The position numbers were made by a program, and so were the translations under genes. Positions 43,601-53,985 of a stretch of DNA of 64,000 nucleotides are shown in pieces. Under the pieces are notes generated by a model. It had not been told where the DNA came from. It saw only the letters and a program-made list of their open reading frames with translations, and made no database searches. The first letter of the stretch is position 1, and each line of letters opens with the position of its first letter. Origin of the DNA: Hermatobates lingyangjiaoensis (taxonomy: Eukaryota > Arthropoda > Insecta > Hemiptera > Hermatobatidae); assembly GCA_026182355.1 (NCBI GenBank), contig JAPFBL010000357.1:186001-250000 (forward strand), written 5' to 3'.

Positions 43601-45324
43601 AAACTCAAAAAAAACTCACTACTGTTGATTTTTCACTTAGAAGCTCATCATCAGGAGAAGTTAATAAGAGATAGATATTTTCAATCTGTCGAAAACTGAC
43701 TCGCATATCAATGCAGTCATGCAGACATAGGAGCAGATAATAATGGTTAATAGTGTAATAGATGTGTATAACTACTAGGCTACCCGTGACCCTTTGTGTC
43801 ACTCAGAAATTATAGCAATAGTTATTGAAACTAACTCACTGAACATGATTGACGGGGATAATTTTAATTGTTGTTTCTTGTTATTAAGGCACGGAAACAG
43901 ATTCTTATATGACTTAAGCTTTTGATATAGTATTCTTAACATGATTCAAGATATATACACAGTAAGTATATTTAGCAAAATAAAAATTATGTAAAAGGAT
44001 AAAAAATCATTTATTATACCATATAAATAAATAAAACAACAATTAAAGTTGTATACACAATGAAATATATTTAAAACAAACAAAACTTGAAAACTGAAAT
44101 ATTCAATCATCTACCTAACATAAAGCAACATTAATGAAAGGAATGTGTCTTTATCATACTACCTTAGAATATTTGTTTTTTATATGACAGTATTTTTAAA
44201 ATTTTCAAATAGAAAATTGAAAAAAATTAAAATTATAATGTAAATATAAATTCATATATAAGAATTAAAATAAAAATTTGAAATTTTATACCAAAATGAG
44301 TTTAAAGATCGTATTTGTTTTTGTGTTGTATGAGGGTAATACAGTTTTAAATCGATTTATTCAACTGTAATATTGCAAATTATAAATAAATTTATTTTAA
44401 ATTTTCCAAAACTAGTCTAAATTAAACCATTCGCTTCAATGGTTCGATATCCCCTGTACAGATTTCCAGCTTAAAGCCAAAACTGCCAACTAGTTTTATA
44501 AAGAGTTTGAACGTTTATTATATTTGTTTTTGTAGTTAGTTAATTCAATTTAACATATTTTGTTTTGTAATTTGAATTATATGTTTTTGTTTTTGAAAAA
44601 AATCTTTTGGTTTTCTTTGATGACAACTGTATATGTATATGAGTACAATAAGGTGATCAAAATTAGCAGTTCAAAATTAGATCATTGATTAATTATGTGA
44701 AAATGAATATTTTGAAGACTTTCTAGAATTTTTAAGGTTATGTTTTAACGGATTATCAACGACTGGTGTGGTGAGGGGTGGGGAAATTACAACCTCCCGG
44801 AGAGGCAAAAATAGTTGCTAAGTCACTGCTGTTCCTTAATTAAAAAGACTTTTTTCTATGTAATTCGTTTTTTATATTGCGTCCAATATACTTAACTATA
44901 GCAATAAATAAAGAAATAAAGAAAACATATTTTAAAAAAAATAATAAAATAATAAGTGAAATATTGAATAATTTACGAGTTTATTCATTTTCACAGTATT
45001 GCCCTGTTTTCAATGTTAGTAATAATTGAATAGTAGTTCATCAAGAAAGGACAAAATCAATAAACTTTGTGGACAATTAAACCAACTTGGTCAAAGTTCG
45101 CTCCATTTCCGTACCTCTCTCAATTTGCGTTTCAATTCATATGAACAACTTTGCCGGCTTATTTCAACATATACCATTAACAGAGAACTTAACATTGGTT
45201 AAATTAAATATCAGCTGAGAATAGAAGTTTCGTTTCACAGAATTAAATTTCACTGCAGACTCTTATTTTAATTTAATGAGATTGAAAGTTATGAGTTTTA
45301 TTAATAAAATAATTTAGGCTTTCT
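43601..45324. other. Unassigned AT-rich DNA
   Basis: 43605-43680 carries, on the minus strand, CTCCTGATGATGAGCTTC and AAGTGAAAAATC, a possible worn PLE-E core. The rest is A/T-rich with no gene seen. Confidence 0.35.
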
Positions 45325-45395
45325 TGCCGTCTTCAGGAGAGGAGATGAAGAAAAAAAAGAAACACAAGAAAGGAGACGTGAAGAAGAAACAATTT
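45325..45395 (-). mobile_element. PLE-I half element
   Basis: On the minus strand: CTCTCCTGAAGA, C, GGC(AAGAAA)GCC, TAAATTATTTTATTAATAAA. Same layout as 14620-14770. Confidence 0.45.
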
Positions 45396-45636
45396 TGCAT
45401 CCATCAATAATGCTCAACTTACAAATAAAAATCTCAATTGTTACAGTTATATTTAATTTAAAGAAATAAGAAAAACACACCCGAATAAATACTATTTAAA
45501 TTTGAAATGTCATTTCTATAATTAACAAATGACTGGTTCTTTTTAATATATAACATTTCCATAGTTTTCCTTCTCTGTTCATCTATTTCTTTGTCTATTA
45601 TTTCATTAAAATCAAAATTATGGCCTTCATTTATAC

Positions 45637-46083
45637 CAGTGTTTCCCCAACTGTTTCGAGTGACCGCCCCCTTGGGTCCATAAACCTATAACTCAACACC
45701 CTTGAATAGTAATCAGATTCCTAGACTAAATAACCAAATGAATGACATTTTAATAATTGAATTAAAATAATTAGTAATTGAATATTTATTTAGAATCCAA
45801 TAGATGTATTGTTTGATAGCATATTTATGCAAAAGAATACACAATAAAAGAATCTTAGATGAGAATATACTTTTAACATAAAAATGAATTATCAAAACAA
45901 ATAATTTTAAGAAGCTGTTTCCTAGAAATTTACATTTTGTGTTTTCACTTAAATTTAGAAATTATATTACATGAACATTTTCAATTTATGAAAATAGAAT
46001 CCCCGCTCCTTTTTGCATTACCAGCCCCCGATATCAAAGCACCATCCCCAGGGGGGCGGTACCGCCCACTTTGGGAAACACTG
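45637..46083. mobile_element. hAT-type MITE with perfect 8-bp TSD
   Basis: The left end CAGTGTTTCCCCAAC and right end (reverse complement) CAGTGTTTCCCAAAG bound 447 bp. The flanks are ATTTATAC at 45629-45636 and ATTTATAC at 46084-46091, the 8-bp target-site duplication that hAT elements make. The interior is AT-rich except for GGGGGCGGTACCGCCC next to the right end. It has no transposase, so it needs one supplied in trans. Confidence 0.9.
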
Positions 46084-46261
46084 ATTTATACTATGTGCTG
46101 CTAATGCAGTGTTATTAATTTACAATAAATCTTTCTAGGCCGAGCTGAGCATGAAAGATAATGAATATCCTTTATAAAACATTTAACACAATTATGAATA
46201 ATTAATTTTTTTTTAAAAGAAAAACATTGTCTCAATAAATTTTACAAGTGGGGGGGGGGGG

Positions 46262-46482
46262 GGGGCGCCAGTTTAGCTCAGTGGTTAATATAGTCACCTC
46301 TGAACTGGTAGATCCGGAGTTCGATACCCGCCTGAACCTCGATTTTTTTACATAGGAGGTGAATAAATCTGAGTACGTCGCCCCACACGAGCCTGTACGA
46401 TATCTGGTACTTATTAAAGATCCCTACTCTAAATTTACTTGAGTTAAGCAAAATTTAAGACTACCAATGTAGAATCAACAGG
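46262..46482 (+). mobile_element. SINE copy, 3' truncated
   Basis: A box TTTAGCTCAGTGGTTAA, B box GGAGTTCGATACCC, body to TTGAGTTAAGCAAAATTTAAG and ACCAATGTAGAATCAAC. A poly-G run (46251-46265) precedes the head. The tail is missing, so subtype is unknown. Confidence 0.8.
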
Positions 46483-47312
46483 TAATATGACTCGCCCATT
46501 ACTAAAATAAATGAAAAAAATAATAAACGAGCAACAATTTCCTCCCTGTAGAACAGCACTAAAAGGTGAAAGCCTTGAAAAGCAAACAAACATATATTTT
46601 ACAAATGAATAAGAGATTTTATCGAAATAATAAGATCATTATATTATAACTAAAATCAAGAAGTTTATAACAGAAAATGAATAAAAAGGAAATTACAGAT
46701 TTTTTTTTTTTTTTATAAAGAAGGGGCAGGTTCGTTTGAGCAGTGATTACCTCTTTATACGTCTCATCGCCTAAATTGACCTCCGCAAATCCTAATGTTC
46801 CATAATAAACCACTGTTGAATTTTACTCTTTCTAGGATTTTTTTTTATTTCATTGGAAATCTGCCAAAAAGTGAAATCTCAGATTACAACTTCGCCTCGT
46901 TAAAGACATAGTACTGGAGTCGATTTATTGTTATTGCTTTACTGTATTCGACGTTTTTATTTATTTTTTTTTTAAAAAAAAAAGACTGTTTCCATACTGC
47001 ATATAATTTACAAAACATCGGTTTTTCCAGTTCTTTTCATTTTTTTGTATTATAGGGTAACATTATGGTAACAGCTAAACAATATCCATTGTTCAATAGC
47101 AATATACATCGTAGTCATTTGTCAATATTATCACCCCATTAATATTGCTTTCATTGGTTTATTACATTTAATTTTAATAGCCTATTACTTATCTTTTCTT
47201 TAGATTAATGTTTCATGTTTTATTTTTAATATACCATATATGCTGAATTATTAAATCAAAAAAAAACATTATTTATTAATACGCGTAAACATTGAGTGCA
47301 TATATACTATTA
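46483..47312. other. Unassigned AT-rich DNA
   Basis: No gene or known repeat; several poly-A/T runs. Confidence 0.35.
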
Positions 47313-47433
47313 AATTATTAAAAATGACACCAAACTTAGCGGATAGTTCTTTCTCAACAAATTTCTCAATTTTCCTAAATGACACTATCGTTATTTCGTC
47401 TACACAACAAAATACATCTCCTATAGTCGACAT
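47310..47433 (-). pseudogene. PLE N-terminal coding fragment
   Basis: From ATG at 47433 (minus) the frame reads MSTIGDVFCCVDEIT, SFRKIEKFVEKE and SAKFGVIFNN. It is the left-arm partner of 47967-48095 in the PLE-H foldback and matches the start at 40516. After FNN the frame leaves the paired arm and ends. The methionine follows the CTGGTGA / GAATG(TTGAT)CATTC motif closely, repeating the ribozyme-like motif-then-start order. Non-functional fragment. Confidence 0.5.
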
Positions 47434-48052
47434 GTGTCGAATGATCAACATTCATCACCAGCACGTGAATAACTTCTTGGGTGAGTTTATTATACATATA
47501 TGCAAAGTGAAGATAGTAGGGGTTGTTTTTCTTCTAGTTTAAGATAACCTGGTTGTTAATCCTTTGATGTGAGTAACCTTTAGACCTGAGTTACTACCTG
47601 CAAGGGTTTCTGGGTGCCCTTGAAGTGAGTTAAAGAGTTTTAAAAGATGCTTATTAGCCGACATAAGTAAAAGTTTAAAATAGTAGCTGTATTTTAAAGC
47701 TCTTTTTATGATTACACATCAAAGGCTTTCAGAAACCCTTGCAGGTAGTAACTCAGGTCGAGAGGTCATTCACATCACAGGATTAACGACCAGCTTATCT
47801 TAAATTTGAAGAAAAACAACCTCTACTGTCTTCACTTTGCATATATGCAGGAGTATAATAAACCGGAAAATTCACCCAAGAAGGTATTCACATCCTGAAG
47901 ATGAATGTTGATCATTCGACACATGTTGAATTATTATTTATTGTGTAGATTAGTTATTATTGTGTAGACGAAATAACGATAGAGTTATTCAGAAAAATTG
48001 AGAAAATTGTTAAGAAACAGGTATCGGCTAAGTTTGGTGTCATTTTCAATAA
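47313..48052. mobile_element. PLE-H foldback, 740 bp
   Basis: The arms pair over roughly 300 bp each with small indels (for example GCACGTGAATAACTTC versus GAAGGTATTCACATC). The right arm has CTGAAGA, T, hairpin GAATG(TTGAT)CATTC, GACACATG; the left arm (minus) has CTGGTGA and the same hairpin. GAAA is replaced by GACA in both. It leads outward into the N-terminal coding module on each side. Confidence 0.75.
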
Positions 48053-48095
48053 CGTATGTGTTAAGGAAGGACTGCTACCAATATTTACAAATAGT
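47967..48095 (+). pseudogene. PLE N-terminal coding fragment, longest form
   Basis: One open frame reads DEITIELFRKIEKIVKK, QVSAKFGVIFNN and VCVKEGLLPIFTNS. This is one of the most complete copies of the module and shows its three landmarks: FRK.EK..KK, AK.G..FN and C..EGLLP..TN. It leaves the right arm of the PLE-H foldback and continues 40 bp beyond the paired region. No RT follows. Because two arms carry the same start, the foldback consists of two PLE 5' ends joined head to head. Confidence 0.55.
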
Positions 48096-48245
48096 TTACT
48101 GTTATTCACTTTAGACCAGGGGTGTCGTTTTGAGGGCCAGTTATTCGCTTAGTGCAGGCATGGGCAACCTGCGGCCCAGCACTTGTTTTTGTGGGGCCCT
48201 CGGAGATTATCTGAAATTCTATCTAAATATTCTACATATATATAT

Positions 48246-48718
48246 AACAAACACTTTTTCTTCTTCTCGGAGTTTGGTCAGGGTAAATATATGGAATCAC
48301 CTTTTTGCCAACGTTTCGTCTTTATTTTAAGACATCCTCAGGGCTATAAACTAACAAAAAAACAATAAACAATGGACATTTGTCATTTCTAATTTAGAAA
48401 CATCATAAACAAACTGAAAAAAAACTTACTCAAGGCTGGTTTCTGTTACATTACAACAACCGTTAACTGTCATTAATTAATGTAACAGAAACCAGCCTTA
48501 ACCAGAGTAAGTTTTCTTCAATTTGTTTATGATGTTTCTAAAGTAGAAATGACAAATGTCCATAGTTTATTGTTTTTTTTGTTAGTTTAGAGCCCTGAGG
48601 ATGTCTTAAAATAAAGATGAAACGTTGGCAAAAAGGTGATTCCATATATTTACTCTGACCAAACTCCGAGAAGAAGAAAAATTCTTTGTTAATATTTTGT
48701 GGTCAAGAAAACAAAACC

Positions 48719-48720
<2 letters not shown>
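48246..48720. mobile_element. PLE-D foldback, 475 bp
   Basis: Arms pair from CTTTTTCTTCTTCTCGGAG to its complement with very few differences, around an off-centre TTAACTGTCATTAATTAATG loop. Each arm has the ribozyme-like motif and ATGGAATCACCTTTTTGCC or its complement. It matches the shorter PLE-D at 57.1 kb but keeps about 90 more bp of each arm. Confidence 0.85.
48592..48629 (+). ncRNA. Hammerhead-like motif, PLE-D
   Basis: GCC, CTGAGGA, T, hairpin GTCTT(AAAATA)AAGAT, GAA, ACGT, T, GGC. Stem I GCC/GGC is perfect. ACGT is self-complementary and would need a dimer to form stem III. The closing stem II pair is G-T here. Confidence 0.42.
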
Positions 48721-48749
<29 letters not shown>

Positions 48750-48863
48750 CATTATACATATAAGCTGTATCCATCGACATACCTCAGAAATTACCAAGCG
48801 GCCTGCCTTTTTTTGGAAATTATATAATGCGATCCCCAGTTCATAAAACATTACCCATGCCTG

Positions 48864-49142
48864 GTTTATAGCCATATTAAAGTATAAATGAATAAGTAAG
48901 TTGGAACTGATAGCGTAGTGGTGTAGGCTTAACCCTCGGGCATGATGACTCCTGCAGTTTTAGACCAATGGGCTTAAGTTATTTGAGTGTAAAGCCTACA
49001 CAAGACGGTCAGTCTGAGAGTTCGACATGACTCCCAAGGCCTACTTATGACTTATTTATTAAAATTTGCAATTAAAGAGCGCTATCGCTAGTAATTATAA
49101 TATGGCATAAATTAATAAATAATTAACTTCAAAATGGGTAAG
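48864..49142. other. Unassigned DNA, tRNA-like patch
   Basis: TGATAGCGTAGTGGTGTAGGC near 48908 resembles an A box and AGAGTTCGACATGAC near 49017 resembles part of a B box. It may be a second, unrelated SINE, but spacing is too long for a tRNA and it has no second copy here. Confidence 0.25.
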
Positions 49143-49290
49143 ACGATCTAAACTCGACACCAACCAGTTCGAAAACGAAGAAGAGTAACACACAGAGAAA
49201 GAGACACTCTTACTGATTAAGTGTAAATAGTAAGTGTATCTCTTTTTCTCTGTGCGTTACTGTTCTGTGTTTTTGAACTTGTTAATAAAT
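49143..49290. mobile_element. PLE-B foldback, core deleted
   Basis: GATCTAAACTCGACACC, AACACACAGAGAAAGAGACAC and the complement GTATCTCTTTTTCTCTGTG; the ribozyme-like part is missing from both arms. Confidence 0.65.
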
Positions 49291-49764
49291 AATTGTTATA
49301 TGAATGAAAAGTAAAACTTGTACCTCGTCTTAACAGTTTAGTTAAACTTTAGTTACATTTTTCTTTATTATAATAATTTAGTAACTCGATACTATATACT
49401 TACAGTATCGAGTTACAATTATAGAAACTCGAGTTGAAAAGTCTATGGCACATCGCAGGCCACCTTTGATTTAAATAATATAATTCATTTGATTAATTGA
49501 ACTATTTATGTAAAAATGAATATACCTATATTTCAAAATTAACCTATTTATAAAAATTAAATTCTATTTGTATGATTTGTGACAATATTATTCGTTTTTG
49601 TGGGTAGATACGTAAAATAGATATGAGTTAGACCCGGATTGCTATTTGATAACCACTTTGTTCAAAGTGTTTAGTTTTCGATGAAAAACATTAATGGCTT
49701 TGCAACGGCCAGAGTGACCAGTTAGAGTTATAAATCATATGACTTATTGCCTTTCAATATGTAG
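49291..49764. other. Unassigned AT-rich DNA
   Basis: Contains a small hairpin TAACTCGATACT..AGTATCGAGTTA near 49381-49414. Nothing else was recognised. Confidence 0.35.
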
Positions 49765-49855
49765 CCAATCGATTGAATGTTTATCTTTACGAACTGTCAG
49801 GGTCTATTCTGTAATATATATATATATATAATATATATATATATATATAAATTAT

Positions 49856-50052
49856 GTGAGATTAAATTTCTGCCCACTTTTGTCTTAATTAGTTTTTTGG
49901 ATTTCTTTTCCAAATCTCGAAGTCTTACTTTAATTTCTTTGGGAACTAGGTGTACACCTAGTTCCCAAAGAAATTAAAGTAAGACTTCGAGATTTGGAAA
50001 AGAAATCCAAAAAACTAATTAAGACAAAAGTGGGCAGAAAGTTTAATCTCAC
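49856..50052. mobile_element. PLE-J palindrome, about 197 bp, no loop
   Basis: Centre CTAGGTGTACACCTAG; arms of about 98 bp pair almost perfectly (one small indel, AAATTT versus AAGTTT). The plus strand of the right arm is PLE N-terminal coding, so this is a foldback of coding sequence only. Confidence 0.85.
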
Positions 50053-50085
50053 ATGTATAAATGAAGGACTGTTCCCCAAATATAC

Positions 50086-50086
<1 letters not shown>
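49961..50086 (+). pseudogene. PLE N-terminal coding fragment
   Basis: Open frame VPKEIKVRLRDLEKKSKK, LIKTKVGRKFNLTC, INEGLFPKYT. It matches the module landmarks (LEKK.KK, K.G..FN..C..EGL.P..T). Open for 42 codons with no stop, then a TA repeat. The mirror copy occupies the other arm on the minus strand. Confidence 0.55.
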
Positions 50087-50125
<39 letters not shown>

Positions 50126-50217
50126 TTCATTGAATCCAATCGATTGAATGTTTATATTTAAAAACTGTCAGGGTCTATTCTGTAACATTATATATATATA
50201 TATATATATATATACAA

Positions 50218-50333
50218 CATTTCACATAAACACGTAAAATAACAATCAGTGGTCAAACCACATTATGAAATGAGAAAAAAAGACTAAGAGCTTTCAACTA
50301 ACAAGCGGTCTTCGTTAGAGTCAAAAACCCAAT
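50218..50333 (-). mobile_element. PLE-A single arm
   Basis: ATTTCACATAAACACGTAAA, GGTCAAACCACATTATG, a mutated core (CTTCGTTAGAGTC) and AAAAACCCAA, then a TA run. Confidence 0.7.
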
Positions 50334-50339
50334 ATATAT

Positions 50340-50630
50340 ATATATATAAAGTATTGACCGTAGTGCAGAAACAAAATTAAAGCTTATTAGGACTTGGTCA
50401 GTTCTTCAGGTTCAAATTAAACTCTCATTACAAAATTTCTGTTGTAATTTCTTATTTATAACTTTTTGCCCTTTTTATGTATGTTTGATTTTTGAATTAT
50501 AGTATTGTGTTTTTTCTTATAGTTGATCTGTTTAGTAGGCCAATGAAAAAGGTTTTTTTTAAAAAAAAAACAGAAACTTTGGCAATGAGAGTTTAATTTG
50601 AACCTGAAGTACTGAACTTTTACTTTATAT
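50340..50630. mobile_element. PLE-C foldback
   Basis: Arms TTCAGGTTCAAATTAAACTC and GAGTTTAATTTGAACCTGAAG. The right arm has AATGAAAAAGGTTTTTTTT, a poly-A partner and CAGAAACTTTGGC. Related to 1055-1112 and 36240-36350. Confidence 0.6.
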
Positions 50631-50819
50631 ATATCAATAAAAAAGAAATGATAACAAAACTTTTAAATCAAAACATTTTAGAAAAAATAAAAAACAAATG
50701 GTTGATAAACAATTTTTCTTTAGGATGTAAAAAAGTAGAATTCATTTGATTCTTGAACATTCTTTTCTAGGGTAAGATTTTGAGGGTGATTTTCCAAAAG
50801 AAATATTGTCTCTTCCTAA

Positions 50820-51078
50820 TGATTCCACATTGAGGGTTCTATATTTTGCTTAACTCAACTGTATTTTAGAGTAGGAGATCTTTAACGAGTATCTGATGAC
50901 ATCGTACAGGCTAGGGACTGACCTTTTAACGTTTTCCTCGAAGGGTAACACACGCCAGGTTTTATTCATCTTTCATGTAAAAATATCCAAAGTAACCGAA
51001 CTAGATCAATTAGAGTGAGAATCAAACCCGAATCTAACAGTCCAGGGGCAAGCACGCAAACCACTGTACTACCCTGAA
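50820..51078 (-). mobile_element. SINE, diverged
   Basis: Head with B-box-like GGGTTTGATTCTC and body CTGTACGATGTCATCAG, ATACTCGTTAAAGATC. It has more substitutions and small insertions than the other copies, so it is older. The tail is missing. Confidence 0.65.
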
Positions 51079-51263
51079 CGTAGTCGTGAACTTATAAACT
51101 GTAAGGTAATTTATGGTAACTATTACAAATTTTCCCTTTATGCTACATTATATTATACATATAAAAAGTATTATCTTTTTTTTGTACCTTTTTGAATGTT
51201 TTCATGTGTACCTTTTTAGAATTTTAAATACATATATGTATTTGCTTCCACATATACATATAT

Positions 51264-51480
51264 AAAAAGATTTCACATAAACACGTGAAATAACAATCAA
51301 TGATCAAACCACAATAAGAAAATGGGAAAGCAAGACTAAGATCTTTCAACCGTAACAAGCGGCCTTCGTCAGAGTCAAAAACCCAACAGTTGGTTTTTGA
51401 CTCTGACGAAGACGGCTTGTTACGGTTGAAAGATCTTAGTCTTGCTTTCCCATTTTCTTTTTGTGGTTTGATCAATGATA
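51264..51480. mobile_element. PLE-A foldback
   Basis: Both arms are near complete around AACCCAACAGTTGG. The right core at about 51399-51441 reads GACT, CTGACGA, A, GACGG..CGGTT, GAA, AGATCT, T, AGTC; a C-to-G change weakens stem II. The left core has GGCCTTCGTCAGAGTC. Confidence 0.8.
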
Positions 51481-51519
51481 TACATATATATGTTTTCATA
51501 TGTAAAACAGAAATGATTT

Positions 51520-52079
51520 CTAAAGAGAACATACGAAATGAGTTCCCTTGAGGTGATTTTTCAATCTCGGGAAGAGGGAAAAGTCACAAGGACTCAAGTC
51601 TGGTGAATAAGGAGGCTGAGGAGCAACAGGAATGTTTTTACTGGCCAAAAACTCGTTTATTGTGATGGCAGTGTGACAGGGCGCGTTGTCGTGATGCAAC
51701 ACCCACTTGTCTTTGATGTTTGGCCGCACACGAAGGACTCTTTTTCGTGATGAACGGAGGTGTGATTCAAATTCAACTGTTCCCCGATCATTCTGACTGT
51801 CAAGCGTCGATCTGAACGCACAAGGTTCCGTACTCTGTTGACATTTTCATCGGTGTTTGCACTTGAAGGCCTTCCGCTTCGTGGTTCATCTTCAATCGAC
51901 TCTCTTCCTTCTGAAAATCCCTTAAACCACCGAAAAACCTGTGCCCTTGATAAAACACGTTCTCCATAGACCTCCTGAAGTTTTTCAAAAGTTTCCGTTG
52001 CATTATGTCCAAGTCTGAAGCAAAATTTGATTGCACACCGCTGCTCAACTTTGAGGTCACTCATTTTTAAAACGCTCAA
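51520..52079 (-). pseudogene. Mariner transposase, internally deleted
   Basis: From ATG at 52079 the frame gives MSVLKMSDLKVEQRCAI, FRWFKGFSEGRES, DEPRSGRP and MIGEQLNLNHTSVH, the two helix-turn-helix regions and linker typical of mariner transposases. It then jumps, with a frame change near 51740, to VRPNIKDKWVLHHDNAP, CHTAITINEFLASKNIP and PYSPDLSPCDFSLF. The Asp in HHDN and the Asp in SPCDF are separated by 34 residues, the DD34D mariner signature. The middle, including the first catalytic Asp, is deleted, and the C-terminus after NHLKGTHF is lost. About 180 residues remain of a usual 340-350. It cannot transpose itself. It stands alone, flanked by PLE relics. Confidence 0.9.
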
Positions 52080-52254
52080 GAAAAAACCATTTCACGAAAA
52101 CCAACGCTACGGACAAACAAATGACTGTGGCGAGTTCAGATTCATACTGGAGGCGCATCACACGTGCACCTGACGCTACTCAAGGCCACGCGTCTCCAGC
52201 GTTGCCAGATCGAAAGCGACGTTGCCAGTCTCACTACTTTATTTACACACCTCG
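51520..52254 (-). mobile_element. Truncated mariner element
   Basis: The transposase relic below plus a 5' non-coding part to the terminal CGAGGTGTGTAAATAAAG (reverse complement of 52237-52254), followed outside by TA at 52255-52256, the mariner target. The 3' end of the element is missing, cut within the transposase frame at about 51520. Confidence 0.8.
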
Positions 52255-52267
52255 TATACAAATTACA

Positions 52268-52435
52268 AAAGTTACATACATTGTAAAGAAACACACTAAC
52301 TACATTTTTTGGAAACTCCATCATCAAGAGAAAATAAATCTCTCTTTTCTCTTTTGAAGACAAATCTTTTGAAAATTTGAGTTAGTAATTGTGTTTGTCT
52401 ACTATATGTGGTACTCTTCTTATATTTCGAACTTA
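52268..52435. mobile_element. PLE-B-like foldback, diverged
   Basis: AGTTACATACATTGTAAAG, TCCATCATCAAGAGAAAAT, then TCTCTTTTCTCTTTTGAAG, CTTTTGAAAATTTGAGTTAG. Arms are short and cores worn (TTTGAAGA). Confidence 0.55.
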
Positions 52436-53109
52436 TATTATATATTCATATATAACTTATTATCCATTAGCATAAAAATATATTACATTTGTTATTATTA
52501 TAGTGTAATTCCGATAAATTTCAATTCATTTGATATTCAACGCAAATACTCTAAAATATAAATTAAAAAATTCATAATGAAATATTCTGAACAACAAAAT
52601 ATCAAAATAATTCTTATTCTAATTATTTGTGCAAATACACAAATGGAATATATGTTTTTAAATTCATATATAATGTTCTTTTCCTGTAAAAGAAATTTTT
52701 TTTTCGTTTCTGTTTGCATTATATTACTAAATAAGCCATCGTTTTACTCTAATTTAGAAAAATTCTTTTAATTTTATTCTTAGAATCATTAGAATCAGGA
52801 AACATTTTTTAATTTAGAATCAGGAAAATATTTTTTGTTTTCATTAAACTATCATATTGTATACTCCAATATCTATTGTTGGCAAATATAAATAATTGTT
52901 TGACATTTTCAAAGTTGCAACTTGTTAATTCTAACTTGATAAAAATTTAAATATTCCGTATATGACAAATTTGATGGCCCCTTGTTTATATTTTACATGA
53001 CAATATAGTTTATATAAAATATTTTATATAAAATATACATAATAGTACTTATATGAAATATAGTTTCTATTTTATGTCATAATATATATGACAAATTTTT
53101 AGATAATCT
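52436..53109. other. Unassigned AT-rich DNA
   Basis: No recognisable coding in the frames at 52537-52771. Contains repeated TATATAAAATAT words near 53010-53040. Confidence 0.35.
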
Positions 53110-53282
53110 CATTTTTGTAGGAAAAAACCTAGAAAGTAACATACATAGTAAAGGAATACATTTTCAAACTAATTTTTTTTGAAAAATCCGTCTTCAAGAG
53201 AAAACGGATCCCTCCTTCTCTCTTTTAACCCCATGAAGACAAATTTATAAACTGTAAGCTAATTCATAACTTTGTATCTTTG
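53110..53282. mobile_element. PLE-B-like foldback, diverged
   Basis: Close relative of the element at 52268 (AAAGTAACATACATAGTAAAG, AATCCGTCTTCAAGAG, CCATGAAGACAAATTTATAAA). A third copy is at 53822. Confidence 0.55.
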
Positions 53283-53320
53283 TTGAAAAAGTTTTGTGTT
53301 TTGTAATTACTTTTATCAAA

Positions 53321-53614
53321 TAAAAAGCTTTCACATAAACACGTGAAATAACAATCAAAGAGGGTTGACAGCTAGCGGATAGTTTTTTACTTTTTCTTAC
53401 TGTACTCCTTTGTTTCCCCAAACATCCCTTTCTGGACATTAGTCCTTTCCTGTGCTTTCACCCTTTTAAAATACCACTCTTCCCTCCCACTCTTCTCAAC
53501 TCCTCACCAGATGTTTTCTGCATCTAGTGTTCAGTTGGGTTTTTGACGAAGACCGCTTGTTACGGTTGAAAGATCTTAGTCTTGTTTTCCCATTTCTTAT
53601 TGTGGTTTGATCAT
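53321..53614 (+). mobile_element. PLE-A long form
   Basis: The left end TTTCACATAAACACGTGAAA is followed by an interior with TTCTTACTGTACTCCTTTG, ATACCACTCTTCCCTCCC and CTCACCAGATGTTT, then CAGTTGGGTTTTTGACGAAG. CTCTGA is deleted, so the core is broken. The interior is shared with 35.1, 57.7 and 60.1 kb and shows that the unit is longer than the compact foldbacks. Confidence 0.65.
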
Positions 53615-53821
53615 TACTTTTATCAAAATAATTGTTTTAATTGAACTGCTATATTGCCTACTCCAGTACCCACTGTTAATAAATAATTGTTTTACATGTT
53701 TAATGATGCATATAGGTTAGTTCCAATTTAATAAAAATTTAAATATTCCTAGTGAGATCGATTTTTTATCACTTGTTTGTACTTTATATTTTATATCACA
53801 AATTTATAGGTATTTTTTTTA

Positions 53822-53985
53822 AAAAAAAAACCTAAAAAATAATATAATTAGTAAAGAAACACATTTTAAAACTAAAATTTTTGAATTTATTTCATCTTGA
53901 AGAGAAAACGGATCTCTCCTTTTCTCATTTCTCCTGAAGAGGGATTTATGAACTGTAAGCAAATTCAAAGTAACTTTAACTTTTT
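53822..53985. mobile_element. PLE-B-like foldback, diverged
   Basis: AGTAAAGAAACACATTTTAAAA, CATCTTGAAGAGAAAACGG, TCATTTCTCCTGAAGAGGG and ATTTATGAACTGTAAGC. Confidence 0.5.

Larger units (their letters stand above)
48155..48863. mobile_element. hAT-type element hosting a PLE-D foldback
   Basis: The left end CAGGCATGGGCAACCTGCGG is typical of hAT elements; the right end (reverse complement) is CAGGCATGGGTAATG. The flanking octamers GCTTAGTG and GTTTATAG agree at 5 of 8 positions, so the target-site duplication is weak. Without the foldback and its TA run it would be about 230 bp. Another CAGGGGTGTCG end lies just upstream at about 48117. Confidence 0.6.
49765..50192. repeat. Long direct repeats flanking a palindrome
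   Basis: About 52 bp at 49765-49816 (CCAATCGATTGAATGTTTAT, CTGTCAGGGTCTATTCTG) recur at 50137-50188 with three or four changes, on either side of the PLE-J palindrome and its TA runs. Confidence 0.75.

Noticed and set aside
48130..48875. Frames with the shared peptide RSLVRVNIWNHLF, also near 57.1 kb
   Set aside because: The peptide repeats because it is a translation of the PLE-D arm, which is palindromic and non-coding in structure.
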